Assembly: GCA_030867875.1 (NCBI GenBank)
Contig: JAOWCC010000917.1
Location: forward strand, 186,001-250,000
Source: Actinernus sp. WN-2022
Taxonomy: Eukaryota; Cnidaria; Anthozoa; Actiniaria; Actinernidae
DNA: 64,000 nt
Direction of reading: 5' to 3'
Under the pieces are notes generated by a model. That model was not told where the DNA came from and did not search any database. It saw only the letters and a list, made by a program, of their open reading frames with translations. Within the stretch, counting starts at the first letter, position 1. The number at the start of each line of letters is the position of its first letter. Positions 42,321 to 52,868 of this stretch are shown one piece after another. A program made the position numbers and the translations under genes.

Positions 42321-43205
42321 ATGAGTAAATATTATGGATGTCCAATAGAAGGATCACTGCATGGAGATGTTGTTTACTGTTATAAAGTACTAGTGTTATG
42401 TGTGGGTCTGCATTCATAGTGTATGGACAGGTTATTGTTAGACAGGTTAATGGTGTTCAATGGTATGTAAAAACTGTTAGTGCTAAGATTGCTTTAATAT
42501 TTGTAGGTTGGATGAAGAGCTTAACACAGATCATTATAGGACTGGGATAGAAATCAGGGTTAAGCCACAAGGAAATCAGAGTTAAGCTACAACTGCCAGG
42601 GCTAACAACCTATGGTGCTAGCCACAAAAAAGGGGATATGAGAGGATGGAGACCAACCATTAGAAGACAAGCCTTATAGACCTTGTTTTTACAAGAAAGT
42701 ATGGTGGGATTACAATGTGACTCTTGGAGAGTAACATAGAGAGCAATATAGGAAAGAATGACTAGAGACTGATCATAAATTATAGAAAGGACAGGGCCTA
42801 TGAGGATGTACCGGTACTTAAAACATCAGAGAGATAGATCTCAAGAACAAATTAAGAAAAGAAGAGGTATATTGACATTAACTAAATACGTATCTTTTAT
42901 TTCTAACATTGTTTATCGTTCACTTTGAATGAAGGCATTTTTAATAAGAAAAAAATGTTTTGCCATTCTTTAATTTGGAAAACATTAAGTATGCTTTGAT
43001 GAAAGAAAAACCTTTTTGTTGCTGACATTCCCTTTATTTAAATTCAACTTGAAGTTTAAGGTTCATGCTATGAAAACCTTGTTTATACTTGGTGAAGTCT
43101 TATAATAACACATTAAAACATATTTTTAGAGGGCCGGGCAATTAGTGCTATGGCTTTTTATTTGTAGCAAAATCTTGTTTCTCTGTTCCTCAATGTTAGC
43201 CAGTT
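42321..43205. other. Non-coding stretch
   Basis: Nothing was recognised except a duplicated phrase (AATCAGGGTTAAGCCACAA / AATCAGAGTTAAGCTACAA) at 42,551-42,590. Confidence 0.4.
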
Positions 43206-43209
43206 TGAT

Positions 43210-43449
43210 GGAAGTCAGTATCTTTTTTTTTTAAACATTCCACTTCGTTAAGCTTTTTTTGCACTTCCTCCCTTTGCCTCTTGAGGTCTTTATGTCTTTC
43301 TCCGGATTTCCCTTGGCTGAAACCAGGGCACCCATGTTCTTAATCCAATGTCAACTGTTGTTAATCCATTCTACTGACTTGCTGTCATTCAACAGAGCTG
43401 CCATTTCGGTCTCATCGAGTGCAAATTCCTCCTTAAATTCATCCATGAC
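43210..43449 (-). pseudogene. Unidentified coding remnant
   Basis: The minus-strand frame opens at an ATG (about 43,447): MDEFKEEFALDETEMAALLN, then DSKSVEWINN. A TGA stop follows, then the same frame continues WIKNMGALVSAKGNPEKDIK. The composition looks like genuine decayed protein. It lies on the same strand as the RAG1-like pieces at 44.1-45.2 kb and 0.65 kb beyond them, so it may be a later part of the same element. I cannot name the domain. Confidence 0.4.
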
Positions 43450-43639
43450 CACATTTTGAAAAAAAAAAATAAAGAGGCAAGTTAAATTTCTTAGGTTAGT
43501 GTATTGAAAATAAGAATTTAAATAAAGGGGTGGGATGGGTGGTTTGGTAAATATATTGTTTTATTAAATAATTGTAATTTAACAGCTTTTCAAAAGGGGT
43601 TAAGACATTTTATTTTATTTTATTTTGGGGCCGACTTGG

Positions 43640-43925
43640 GTTGCTATGAGGTTACGCACCGTTACTGCCGCAGGCCTAATGCGCTTATTCAGTTTTCTCC
43701 CGTGGTCTACAGGGCCAATAGACCAGTTCGCGGTAAAATCCGACATTTTGAAAGGGATGCAAACCTGATGGTACGAAATACAGTGTTTGTATGGGAATCT
43801 ATGGAAATCCGATGCCAAATAAAATCCGTAATATCGAATTTCTGAAATATTCTTCAGATACACTGACTTAAGATATCAGGTAAAAGCTGTGCTGGAAAGC
43901 ATGCAATCTTGTTTTCAGTTTTCAA
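43640..43925 (+). repeat. Interspersed repeat R1, copy 3
   Basis: Matches the 7,921-8,160 copy: CCGACATTTTGAA, ACGAAATACAGTGTTTGT, AATCCGATGCCAAATAA and GAATTTCTGAAATATTC. On the minus strand a short frame begins MSDFTANW. Confidence 0.7.
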
Positions 43926-44086
43926 CACATTGTAAAAAACAAGTCCAGTGAAAATTTCGAAGAATATTTATGTCTGATCTTTAGCACCTGTAAAGCAATT
44001 ATTAGAATGGTCAGTATATGTAAATCAAATGAAAGGGCGACCATACCATATACCATTCTGGAAGTTTTGAGTTTAAGGAAGTTATT

Positions 44087-44270
44087 GGTTTGATTCTAGG
44101 CTTTCAGTCGTTTGCTTCCTGTGCAGAAGATGTAATGCTGCATTTTCTTCCACTTTGCGGAGTGGTTTGCTCATTGGTGTTTTTAGGAGATCATGAAATG
44201 TGCTTTCTTCACCTGAATGTTGTTTTACTGCAATTGGGCCAGTACATTTTTCCTTGTGAGACTCCAGATG
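44087..44270 (-). pseudogene. RAG1-like remnant: zinc-finger end and start of the core
   Basis: The frame reads EHLESHKEKCTGP, an H...C half of the zinc finger that follows the RING in RAG1. It then reads STFHDLLKTPMSKPLRKVEE and NAALHLLHRKQTT, resembling the segment leading into the nonamer-binding region. It ends at a stop before any catalytic core. A TGA precedes the piece. The assignment leans on its position after the RING piece. Confidence 0.5.
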
Positions 44271-44333
44271 CTCTCATACCACGACTGACCCACAGGAAAT
44301 GCATCTCACTTGCGCTTGGTTTAATAGTGTTAT

Positions 44334-44552
44334 CAGTATAGGCAGGGGACATTTTCAACTTTATCAAATCTCAGGGGAACTTTGCACACTGGGCGCACTC
44401 CAACATTATTTTTTTCTTTAAGCCACTGGTTTATACAGATGTAGCAGTAAAAATACTCACATGGACCCTCGGAGCTGATGAACGTAGTACACCAAGACAA
44501 ATTGGACAACGTATTTCGGGGTGTGGTTCCACAAACCGTTCAAGTTCAATTT
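44334..44552 (-). pseudogene. RAG1-like remnant: RING finger
   Basis: One frame reads ELERFVEPHPEIRCPICLGV with the first Cys pair. After a one-base shift another frame reads CEYFYCYICINQWLKEK and ends VRPVCKVPLRFD. This is a C3HC4 RING outline in which the usual His is Tyr and one Cys of the last pair appears lost. It lies between the RAG1-like N-terminal piece and the zinc-finger/core piece, in the order these domains have in RAG1. A general RING E3 pseudogene is the alternative. Confidence 0.6.
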
Positions 44553-44799
44553 AATTATTCACACTGTTTTACACTAGTTATATGAATACATACAAAATAA
44601 GCTAAAATAAGGGTTTTATATTGACAGAGTAGATTCAGAATTGAGATCAGCCTGTGCATGCAGTGGCCAAAGTAGCTAAAACTTTCGAGTTGGCCATCGC
44701 TTGCATTTAAATAAATACTTATATGGTAAATAAATATATATATGGGTGTGAAGTATTGGGTAAATGAATTAGGCTTTGGCAATGGGCTCCTGGCTTTGG

Positions 44800-45175
44800 T
44801 TAATTTGTTTTAACTGGCCGACCCCTGCCGAAGATGAGCTTCCTTGGCCATTTTCTGTTGTTCCCCTTCACTTTTTCTGCGAAGTCGCTGCAAACTCTGC
44901 ATTGGTTTTTTGAGTGTGGTTGCCAGTCGTAAGTTTCGCATTTTTTAGCCAGTACAATTTTGGATTGCTCGGATTTCTCCAATTTTATTCGTGTTGTTAT
45001 GCAGTTGTTGCATACATTTTTTGGCTGTCATTCATAATCTAACTCGGATTCAATATTAAAAAACCGGCGTAGACGATTTGCCGTTTTTATATTAGTCGAA
45101 TAATATGTGATGCGGTCTCGCTCAATAAATTTTCCACAAGTACGGCAGGATCGATTGACGTTTGTCAAGGTGATA
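44800..45175 (-). pseudogene. RAG1-like remnant: N-terminal zinc-binding region
   Basis: A single minus-strand frame contains CRTCGKFI, then about 45 residues, then PKNVCNNCI, then KKCETYDWQPHSKNQCRVC and the tail FGRGRPVKTN before TAA. The two Cys pairs and the WQPHS..C..C block are the hallmark of the N-terminal region of RAG1, the V(D)J recombinase and relative of Transib/ProtoRAG transposases. Only one stop (TGA, 45,028-45,030) interrupts it. In vertebrates this region binds zinc and partners; here it is a fossil of a RAG1-like or N-RAG-TP transposon, or of a host gene derived from one. Confidence 0.72.
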
Positions 45176-45689
45176 ATCAACCGAGGCTGTAGTCATCCCT
45201 TTGAAAGAAGCAAAACTGAGATTACCCAATTACCGTAAGTATATTTTAATATAAAAAAAAATGGAAGCAAGGAAGAATGACGTTTATGCCACTCCTTAGA
45301 GAATTAAAAACTTATTTTCACCCACCTTTTCGCTTTGTTACGGTTTTCTTTTGAAATTAAGCTCTCTTGGAATGAACTTTCATTTTTTTCGTGTTCGCAC
45401 ATTCGAACACTTCGAGAACCACAGGACCAAACCAAGGTGGTATTGGTGAAGCGAATTCGAAGGTAAACAAATAAAAAACAACAGAGGAAGAGAGACACCC
45501 TAATGGACTTTAAAATGTTGCAAACAAAACTAATTTTATTCAGTTTTGAAAGAGGCTTTTGGCGTTTTTGACGGCACGTACGCGCACGGAAGTTCTCCTT
45601 TCCACCAATTTTTCGCGCAATTTTTGAATTGGTAGGAACGCCTGGTTGATTCCTGCATGTGCTAGCCGCGCGGTAACCTGGAACCTAAT
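45176..45689. other. Flank of the RAG1-like remnant
   Basis: Short ORFs on both strands without motifs. No inverted-repeat terminus such as CACWRTG could be recognised. Confidence 0.35.
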
Positions 45690-46128
45690 GTCGCGTGCGA
45701 AACAGCCGTGAAGTGGCAATCACAGGCTAACCATCCTCTCATTTTGTGTTTTTTAACGCGTGCTCATAAAAAAGGTCGGGCTTCCTGTGGCTCAGGTTTG
45801 TTTACATATAGCACAGGCTTCCTGTGGCTCATCTCGCTAACTACATAAAAATACACAAGGCCGGCAACTAAATCCATAGCCGCCAAGCGAGGCGCGCGAG
45901 AATTTTGCCGATAAACGAAAACTTCCTGGTTCCTGCTCCCTCTCTGACATTCAAAATGTCGAAGAACTGTAAATGAGCTAAGTTTTGGGTGGTAATTCAC
46001 GGCGATATCGAGTGGTGCACACTCGCAAAAGCTTCCTAGAAACCGTCAAACTGGTCCAGATTTTCGGCGATTTTTTTTTCTCCCTATGATCGGGACAGAT
46101 ATGAGCCATCATAAGGATTTATAACGGT
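45690..46128 (-). repeat. Interspersed repeat R2, copy 1 (internally deleted)
   Basis: The reverse complement matches 61,340-61,710 closely (GAGGATGGTTAGCCTGTGAT, GAGCCACAGGAAGCCCG, CTCGATATCGCCGTGAATTA). It then jumps to 60,735-60,787 (TGATGACCGTTATAAATCCT, GATGGCTCATATCTGTCCCG). About 550 bp present in copy 2 are missing. No coding role could be assigned. Confidence 0.75.
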
Positions 46129-46138
46129 CATCACATTC

Positions 46139-46535
46139 AATAGATAGTGGTGATGGAAGTGAAAGTGGGGATTATGATGACGGTAATGATGAAACAACAG
46201 AATTTGATCAACTTGTGGATGAAGGAAGTGATAGTGGAGAGAATGGCCACAACACCCCCGATACATGTACAGTACACTTAGAGTGTGAAACATTCAAACT
46301 GAAAGGCTGCAGTTACCACCCTTCAATGCAGAAGGCATTACGACTAATACAGGGGAAAATTGCAGCAAAAGAGGAACTTGATATTAAAATTTTTGAGCAG
46401 CCTGTTAATGTAAAAGATGAAAATGCCTTAATTGTGAAAGTAATGATTAACAATATTTATGAACCTGTTGGTTATGTGCCAGGTAGGAAAGTAAACAAAT
46501 TCACAGCTGCTCTGCATAATGATGAAATGACATAA
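46139..46535 (+). CDS. HIRAN-like domain ORF
   Basis: The frame starts with an acidic Ser/Asp/Glu-rich stretch (DSGDGSESGDYDDGNDE). It continues with CETFKLKGCSYHPSMQKALR and then NVKDENALIVKVMINNIYEP followed by VGYVPGRKVNKF. The last part resembles a HIRAN fold (E.EN..D.NA..V......GY.P), found in helicase- or nuclease-linked proteins and in some transposons. The ORF ends at TGA in 46,535. An ATG at 46,215 is possible, but the acidic stretch is open further upstream and a CAATAG acceptor-like site lies at about 46,145, so it may be an internal exon or a fragment. Confidence 0.45.
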
Positions 46536-47730
46536 TAACATTGAAACGAATTCATAGATTATACATCCCTGCTATCAATAACTTTATGTTGTTTGGATAT
46601 GTACATGCTATTAAGAAAGGCAAATGGTTACCTGACAATAAGTCATACACATATAATTGCTAGAGTACATAGTAATTGCAGGGATCTGTGTAAAACAGCT
46701 AAGTGAATTTGATAGAGTTCTAAATTTACCTTTATCAAATAGTGAAAATCTGTGTTTTTGGGAGAATGTTTATTTCCTTCACAATTTAACTTACTTTGTT
46801 CTTGTACAGACCTGGCGTTAATATAAGAAAACTGAGATATTTCCTTGTGTATTACATGTATGTTTTATTGAAAGTTATACATTTTCATAGACCACATGCA
46901 AAAATGGCTCCTTTATCACAAGAATGAGGTTAATCAGTCCACATTTAATTTATTTGGTAAAATGAATATCACAATTTCTTAAAACACACCATAGTATGAA
47001 ATATAGACTTTCTCAAAGTCCTTCTTACAACTCGCCTCTCGTGCCCCATGCTCGATTCTCGTGCTCGCTTACCCAGTGACTCAGCGAGTTCGACTTGTAC
47101 GTGGCAAGTCTATATGAAATAGTGAGAAGTTTAATAGCATGCACTTCAACTGCTGCAAAGATATCAGCTTTTTAAAGTGAGGCTAATCAGTCCAAATTTA
47201 GCCAGCTGCCCACATAAACCTTTGTAATCACATCCCCATGTATTTTTAACCCCCCTCTCTCTACTCCATGCCCATTATCTCCATGTATAATCCCCCCTGT
47301 TGATAGTCCCCCCTCATGGGTAGTAGTCCCTCATCCAAAAACAGATGTGCAACTTTTCCGGTTAGTTTTATTTTATGGTGTGTTATTTTAAAGTAAAATG
47401 TTTATTGTGGCTATTAAAATTCTGTATTACAGCAAAAAGAATGCGAGTGTTGGCTAGCTGTTTTGTTGCCTTTTTTTCCTGCATGCATAATACCCCCCCC
47501 CCCCCCCCCCCCCCTCTCCCCAAGTGCATACCACCCCCTAAAGGCCCTTTGATGGATAGTCACCAGGGACCATACATAGGATTCTATGGTATCTTAGCAC
47601 ATTTTACATTATCACAACCAAACTCCTCAGTATCATCATTCAACCTGAACAATAACACGCCATTCTACTTAAAATCATTTTGCATATATGTTTCAACTTT
47701 AAAGTTAAGTGAGTCAGACATTTCCTTTAA
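46536..47730. other. Non-coding stretch with a 24-base C run
   Basis: A long uninterrupted poly-C lies at about 47,490-47,513, and C-rich CCCCCCT phrases occur around 47,250-47,320. No gene was recognised. Confidence 0.45.
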
Positions 47731-48720
47731 CCCTTTCACTCCCGGACGTGTTTTGGCTCAATTGGTGAAATGTAGAGTGCTAACTCAACCCTCCCCCCTC
47801 AGTTCCAGTTTGGCTAGCCCGGGCTAGTTAAATACTGCTGACTTTTTAAACCAAGGGCTCAAACCATACTCGGCGGCGGTGAGTATGGTTTCTTCTGTAG
47901 GTTTTCCAATGACATGTGCTCTAATTTTGGACAAATAAGCCACTGCAAGAGAGCTAGAGGACATCATTAAGTCTGAGGATGGCTGAAAAGTACTTGGCTT
48001 GCTTTTAGTAGGCTTTGTGAGGGGTTTCACAGGGTTTTTCTGTTGTGTTTCTGCTTTGAGACACATGAAATAATTCTTCACTGAAATCCTTGAAATCCTG
48101 CAGTTGGTTGTCTTTTACACCTGCTCAACCTATTAGGATGTGTTTTTGTCACTTTAAAGCAACGGCTTGAGTCCAAATCACCGCTCTTGGTTGTAGGGGT
48201 AAACGGACTTATAAAAAAAAACCTACAGGAGTCCCAGAGGGGGGGGGGGGGGCCCTTGTGATTTTTTGTTGATTACCCAGCATGCAATTGGAGTGGGAGC
48301 AGGAAAATGTGGTCGAGTGACATGCAGTGTAAACATCGGCGTGGTTCACAGTCGCTTGGTGTATTTTGTGCAAACAAACCTGCTGGTTGGAAAGATTAAA
48401 CAAGGTAGTGTAATGACTGAGTGGTTATTTTGTATTTGCTCTTGATTTCAAGTGCGAATGGGAAGGTTTTTTTGAGCCGATTTTCAGCTCCTCAAAATTC
48501 GTGAAAATGGAAGAAACGAACAACGATCTCCAAACAAATGTGTTTTTCTCCAAAGTAGGACAGTCAAGCGATCCCTGTTGTAGCTCTCGCTCTGAAGTTA
48601 TTCATCCCTTGAAATAATATTGCAACATCGTATTTCCAGCATGTCTAGGTTTGATGCAATAATTTTCTCCAGGTACATGCTTCATATTGGCCGGTTACGG
48701 CCGGTTCAGGAGCGAAAGGG
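47731..48720. mobile_element. Non-autonomous piggyBac-like element, 990 bp
   Basis: Ends CCCTTTCACTCC (left) and CCCTTTCGCTCC (right, inverted), each next to TTAA (47,727-47,730; 48,721-48,724). TTAA plus CCC termini are the piggyBac signature. An 85-codon minus-strand ORF inside (47,824-48,081) resembles no transposase. A G-run of about 16 lies at 48,239-48,252. Confidence 0.8.
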
Positions 48721-48724
48721 TTAA

Positions 48725-49330
48725 TAAAAATAATAATAGGAATATTGTCCAGATTGTGCTAAATATTGGAGTGATTTTTTACTTAGCCCGTGAAATAGTC
48801 TGAGAACAGTCACCCTATTTGTGAAACAGCTTTTGCACTAAAATAGTGCTAATCACTAAATCAATTGTTTTCTATTATTTTAATTAGTGTTGAATCTTCT
48901 TTCCCAGACATAATGACTACCCTAATTACATTTTTATATCCGACTATTGTAGATACTGATGATGATGAAATTCGCTAATATCTCGTTCCAAATATTAAGC
49001 AATGTTTAGTACTGTGTACAGCTAGGAGTAGGAGCATTGCAAGAACATATTACTTCTAAAATAAGACTCAGTTTGTGAGTCAAGAAAAACATGTGATTTT
49101 ACTACAGGTTAAAAGGTTTCCTTATTTGGAATGATTGACAGGTTAGCGGCTTTCCACAGAACAAACATTTGAGATTAAGCCATTTTTTTACTTCGCGATG
49201 TGTTGTAACACGCTTATTTCAATTGCTCTCTTCTGTGTATTTTTCTGCGTTTTCACGGTAATTGTGAGAGGAGATAATGGTGATAGGCCCAAGAAAGAAA
49301 ATATCAAGTACTGTTTAAAACACGAACAGC
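48725..49330. other. Non-coding stretch
   Basis: Nothing was recognised. Confidence 0.4.
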
Positions 49331-49337
49331 AGTGTTT

Positions 49338-49387
49338 ATCAAGTTTAAAAATTCGAGGGCGAAGCCCGAGAATTTTTAGACTTGATA
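49338..49387 (+). repeat. Strong hairpin palindrome
   Basis: TCAAGTTTAAAAATTCGAGG pairs with the reverse complement about 6 bases on (GAGAATTTTTAGACTTGA), with GGGCGAAGCCC at the tip. The left 20 bases of the arm recur around TATCAAG at 49,335, so cruciform or stem-loop formation is likely. It is probably part of a common short repeat. Confidence 0.65.
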
Positions 49388-49599
49388 AAACACGTGCTGT
49401 GAGGGTTTTAAACGGCTTCAAAAACGCTTTAAGAATGCAATGAAAGAAAGACGCACATCTCAAGGGAATGGTTACTTAATGAACCATTGAACCTTTGTAT
49501 TCACAACGCCATGCAAAATATTCGAGTAATCACCGCCTGCAATTACGAACATCTCAAGGGAATGACATGAAGAAATTACCATACTATGTTGTTTGAAGC

Positions 49600-49735
49600 G
49601 GCGTTTCGCAATACAAGAAGAACCTGCACTTGAAGGATTTAGTGTCGTGGTTTACCTCGATAAAGTTCAAGACTTGGAAGGCGATGTGACTGATATGACG
49701 GCAGACTCTAAATTTTTGACTCCGGCACAAAATAT
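49600..49735 (+). CDS. Possible exon of an unrecognised gene
   Basis: The frame LKRRFAIQEEPALEGFSVVV, then YLDKVQDLEGDVTDMTADSK, is protein-like and ends at AAAATAT|GTAAGT, a full consensus donor. A start or acceptor cannot be placed; other frames are closed. No family was recognised. Confidence 0.3.
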
Positions 49736-49739
49736 GTAA

Positions 49740-50820
49740 GTTTAATGCACGTTTTTATTATTTTACGGCTTTGAGTTTGGTTTAATAATTGGAACTAAAC
49801 AGTGGCTCAGTAAACAAGTAATGGTAGTTGGATAACTTCATTTTAAAAATATTATCTGTGTGTCACGGTAGTCTGCTGATATTAGTAAATTTAGTGCAAA
49901 ATTTATTATCTAGGTACCTTATGTTCCGTGTACTTTTTGCTATATTTGGGTCTTTATCAGTGAATTCTTAATTAGGATGAAACTTTATATAAAATTTCAT
50001 GTGCATTAGTATTCTTTATATAAAACGTTCATCCTAATTAGCAATTCAATGAGAAAGCTGAAACATCAATAGACTATTGTCTCAATGATTAACCCCGTTT
50101 CCCTCTGGGACAGAATTCAAATCCCTCCGCGGGCCTTTTAGAATGATGAGATTTTATCAGGTATAAAGGAGCATGCACGTGACTGATTTGCTTCATATGA
50201 TTGGACAAAATGCTCATTAATTATTCATGAGTTTTTGAAGGTGAGTTATTATTTAATATTATTTGAGGTATGAAGCATGCAAAGCACATGTTTACGTTTT
50301 GTGGTGCTACAGAATGATCGGCATGCAAATGCAGTTTTATTCTTAGCTTAACTCATGGGTTTATTACCAGAGACCATGGTCTCTTGGTTTGTTGCTACTA
50401 TAAAGAAGACTCTATCATTGACGTGACTGATAGGTCATATTTGAGAATCTTTTTCTCAAAGCTGAGGCAGTTTATCTCCATTGTCTTGACGGTTTTGAGG
50501 GTCATCTCATTAATTTATTTATTTATCCTTATACATTGGAGTTTCACGACATAACAATTCTTACTTAAATTAAAATAATTAGGTAGCTATATTTTTTTCT
50601 ACCAAATTAAGTATATTGTACAAATACTTAGCGGAATACTTAATACTTAATTGAAGGTAAAAATTAGCATATTACGATCGTCGCTAATTTGGAAAAAATG
50701 GCTTCTCAAATGTTTCACGTGACCGATGACATATTGTTGTTGTTTTTGTTTGTCTTCTGTTCAAGAAAGTATAAAATTATTTTACCTATTCCGGAATTCT
50801 ACCCTCCAATCCAAGTCCGT
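49740..50820. other. Non-coding stretch with a small foldback
   Basis: ATTAGGATGAA at about 49,972 is mirrored by TTCATCCTAATTAG at about 50,030, enclosing two TTTATATAAA phrases: a foldback of about 85 bp. Otherwise nothing was recognised. Confidence 0.5.
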
Positions 50821-50824
50821 TCCC

Positions 50825-50930
50825 AAAATTATTTCGGGATCATCTCAGGTACTTGATGGGAGTCATTTCGGGTTGGGGATCATTTCGGGTTCGGGATCAT
50901 TTGGGGCACGGGATCATTTCGGGTGCTGTA
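50825..50930 (+). repeat. Minisatellite, GGGATCATTTCGGGT-type units
   Basis: At least five imperfect units of 15-21 bp built on GGGATCATTTCGGGTT (for example 50,836; 50,877; 50,894; 50,915). Confidence 0.7.
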
Positions 50931-50933
50931 CAG

Positions 50934-52704
50934 CTCTCATGAATTCAGATGACGTCATGGTTCTATTGTCTTTCCACATGAATAAAGTGCGGCGCTCTCA
51001 TGAATAAAGTGGAATCTCATTAACTCAGAGGATTATCTATTATTTCTGTGAATGAGGTCATCGATCTATTCGGGCATGTTTGGGCAAAGCTTGAGCGGCT
51101 ATAAAACCGGAACCTGTGTCTCTGAGTGAGTACAACCCAAAGTGTAAAACCAGAACTTGTGTCTCCGAGTCAGTACAACCCAAAGTATAAAACCAGAAAA
51201 CTCCAACTACAAGATGGAAAGGAAACCTATAGCTATATCAGAAGACACTATTTGCATTGATGAAGTTGAAGTTGTCGAAAGAAACAGAGCATTTCACAGG
51301 ATATCAAGTACAATACATTTGGTGTATGCTGCACTCTGTGAAAAACCAATCTATGCCGAGAAAGAAAGACAATGTGAAACAGATCACCCAAATCAAAGAC
51401 AGCACGATTGCTTGATCGTGGAATTTGGAATCGTGGCATTTGTTCTACGATAATGCAAAAGAAAAAGCCAAACCAGACAAAGTGTGAGAGATTGTGAACG
51501 CTGTTTGCTACATGTTGAACATTGAAATTCATCGCTCATGTAAAGTTTACCTATATGAACACGGAAAGAGAGCATCAAACAAGTCTGGCATCAGCATTCC
51601 CCGACATCTGTGTGATTTTTTATCAAGGAAAAATATTTTCACTAAAAACTACCAAGCATTTGCTGAATTGTACAAAGCACACACGATTAAAGGGAAGTTA
51701 AGGGAGTACTTTTGGTCTGAGAAGAAGGAAGACACTTTGCTAACCTGTGATTCTTCACTAGACTTTTATTACTTACCCAAGCACATTATTGAAGGGAGAT
51801 TTTACCACAAGAACACAACCGGAGACGGATTCAAATCATTAACGTGTGCAGAATCATTAAGAGTATCTTAATAGACTTGACCACATCCAACGCTGAGAAG
51901 ATAAATTATATGCGGCTATTGATCCCGAAGGACCAACCCGTTTCCGTAAAACTATTCCAGCATTTAGACCTTTTCCTTAAGTATGGACACCATTTCCAGG
52001 AACTGCAGCAGGAGTTTGAGACAATGCAGAATGGTAGAGAGGGAAAGTAATCTTCCTAAACTGTATGGTGTAGCTTCCTGTGATCACTGGGTTCAACGCT
52101 TAACTCCATGGGGAGAGCGCATGATGCGACTTCGCGGTGTAGATGTTTCTACGTGGGATACAAATATAGAAACTATCCTTAAAGGGAAGTGGAGCGATCG
52201 ATCCTACAAACCTGATGCTGAGCCAGAGTTAGCTACATTCATGCGCGGATGGAAGACTCATGAATATCAAGTTCTGGCAGACCTCTTCTTTGAGTGTGTA
52301 TCTAATGGAAACCTGAAATATGAACGATACCAGCGGAACACTAGCTATGGGGAAAGAATAGAGCTTGAAGAGAAGAGTCATGTACTCTTACCTCATGACT
52401 CTGGATTGCATTTCCCTTATTTACGGTATGATCTAGTAGAGGGAGGGTTCTACGAGGTGTTCAGAAATCACTTTCAACTTTGCCTAGATTATTTAAAAGT
52501 TCACTGGGTTTTTTACGAGATGTTAAAATTAATGTCGGCAGTTCTGTACAATCCAAATACTGAGGATCGGGAAAAGATCCATCACCTTTGTGCATTACTT
52601 CCTAAAGGAAAGATAGATGCAAAAACTTTGTGCAAGGCAAAGATGTTTGATGAACTAGATATTTTCCCTGTCTATAGCAAAGAACTTAGGGGATTGCGGG
52701 ATGC
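50934..52704 (+). repeat. Left arm of the 6.4-kb inverted gene duplication
   Basis: From GCTCTCAT near 50,934 to GGGATGCAT at 52,704, the sequence matches the reverse complement of 54,231-57,332 almost perfectly. Differences are few small indels, the 1.2-kb transposon in the right arm, and different copy numbers of the upstream 22-bp repeat. The arms include promoter and coding sequence of an unrecognised gene. Confidence 0.9.
51100..51213 (+). promoter_or_regulatory. TATA-box promoter of the left gene copy
   Basis: TATAAAA at 51,100-51,106 is followed by a duplicated leader segment of about 45 bp (AGTACAACCCAAAGT occurs twice), then the ATG at 51,214. The same arrangement is kept in the right arm (TATA at 57,092-57,098 on the minus strand). 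Confidence 0.6.
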
Positions 52705-52777
52705 ATGGGTCAGTAAACCCTTTCATCCCTTTTGTCGCCTTTCGTCCCTCTTTTTCTTTTTTTTTATTATCTTGTAA
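51214..52777 (+). pseudogene. Unrecognised gene, left copy, frame broken
   Basis: The ATG (51,214) opens MERKPIAISEDTICIDEVEV. Near residue 55 a Cys/His cluster (CETDHPNQRQHDCL) could bind zinc. The frame is then lost around 51,413-51,430, where this copy has a rearranged stretch that the right copy lacks. Later frames cover NAVCYMLNIEIHRSCKVYLY (51,494-51,871), then NAEKINYMRLLIPKDQPVSV to a stop at 52,050. The last frame covers SNLPKLYGVASCDHWVQRLT to the end at 52,777. The switch at about 52,045 (GGGAAAGTAA, shift +1) is shared with the right copy. The last 70 bases after GATGCAT differ between copies. The protein would be about 500 residues, soluble and rich in charged and aromatic residues. 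I do not recognise the family. Confidence 0.55.
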
Positions 52778-52868
52778 AACGGTACATTATATCAACCCAA
52801 GAACTGAGAAATAATATAATTGTAAATGGCATCTTTGGAGAAATACTTATTTATTTATTTATTTATTT

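Noticed and set aside
47375..47827. 150-codon ORF with a poly-proline stretch
   Set aside because: The prolines come from the 24-base C run, and the ORF crosses the border of a piggyBac-like element.
51248..51578. Minus-strand ORFs in the left gene copy
   Set aside because: Antisense of the protein-like forward frame; promoter and homologous coding frame point to the plus strand.
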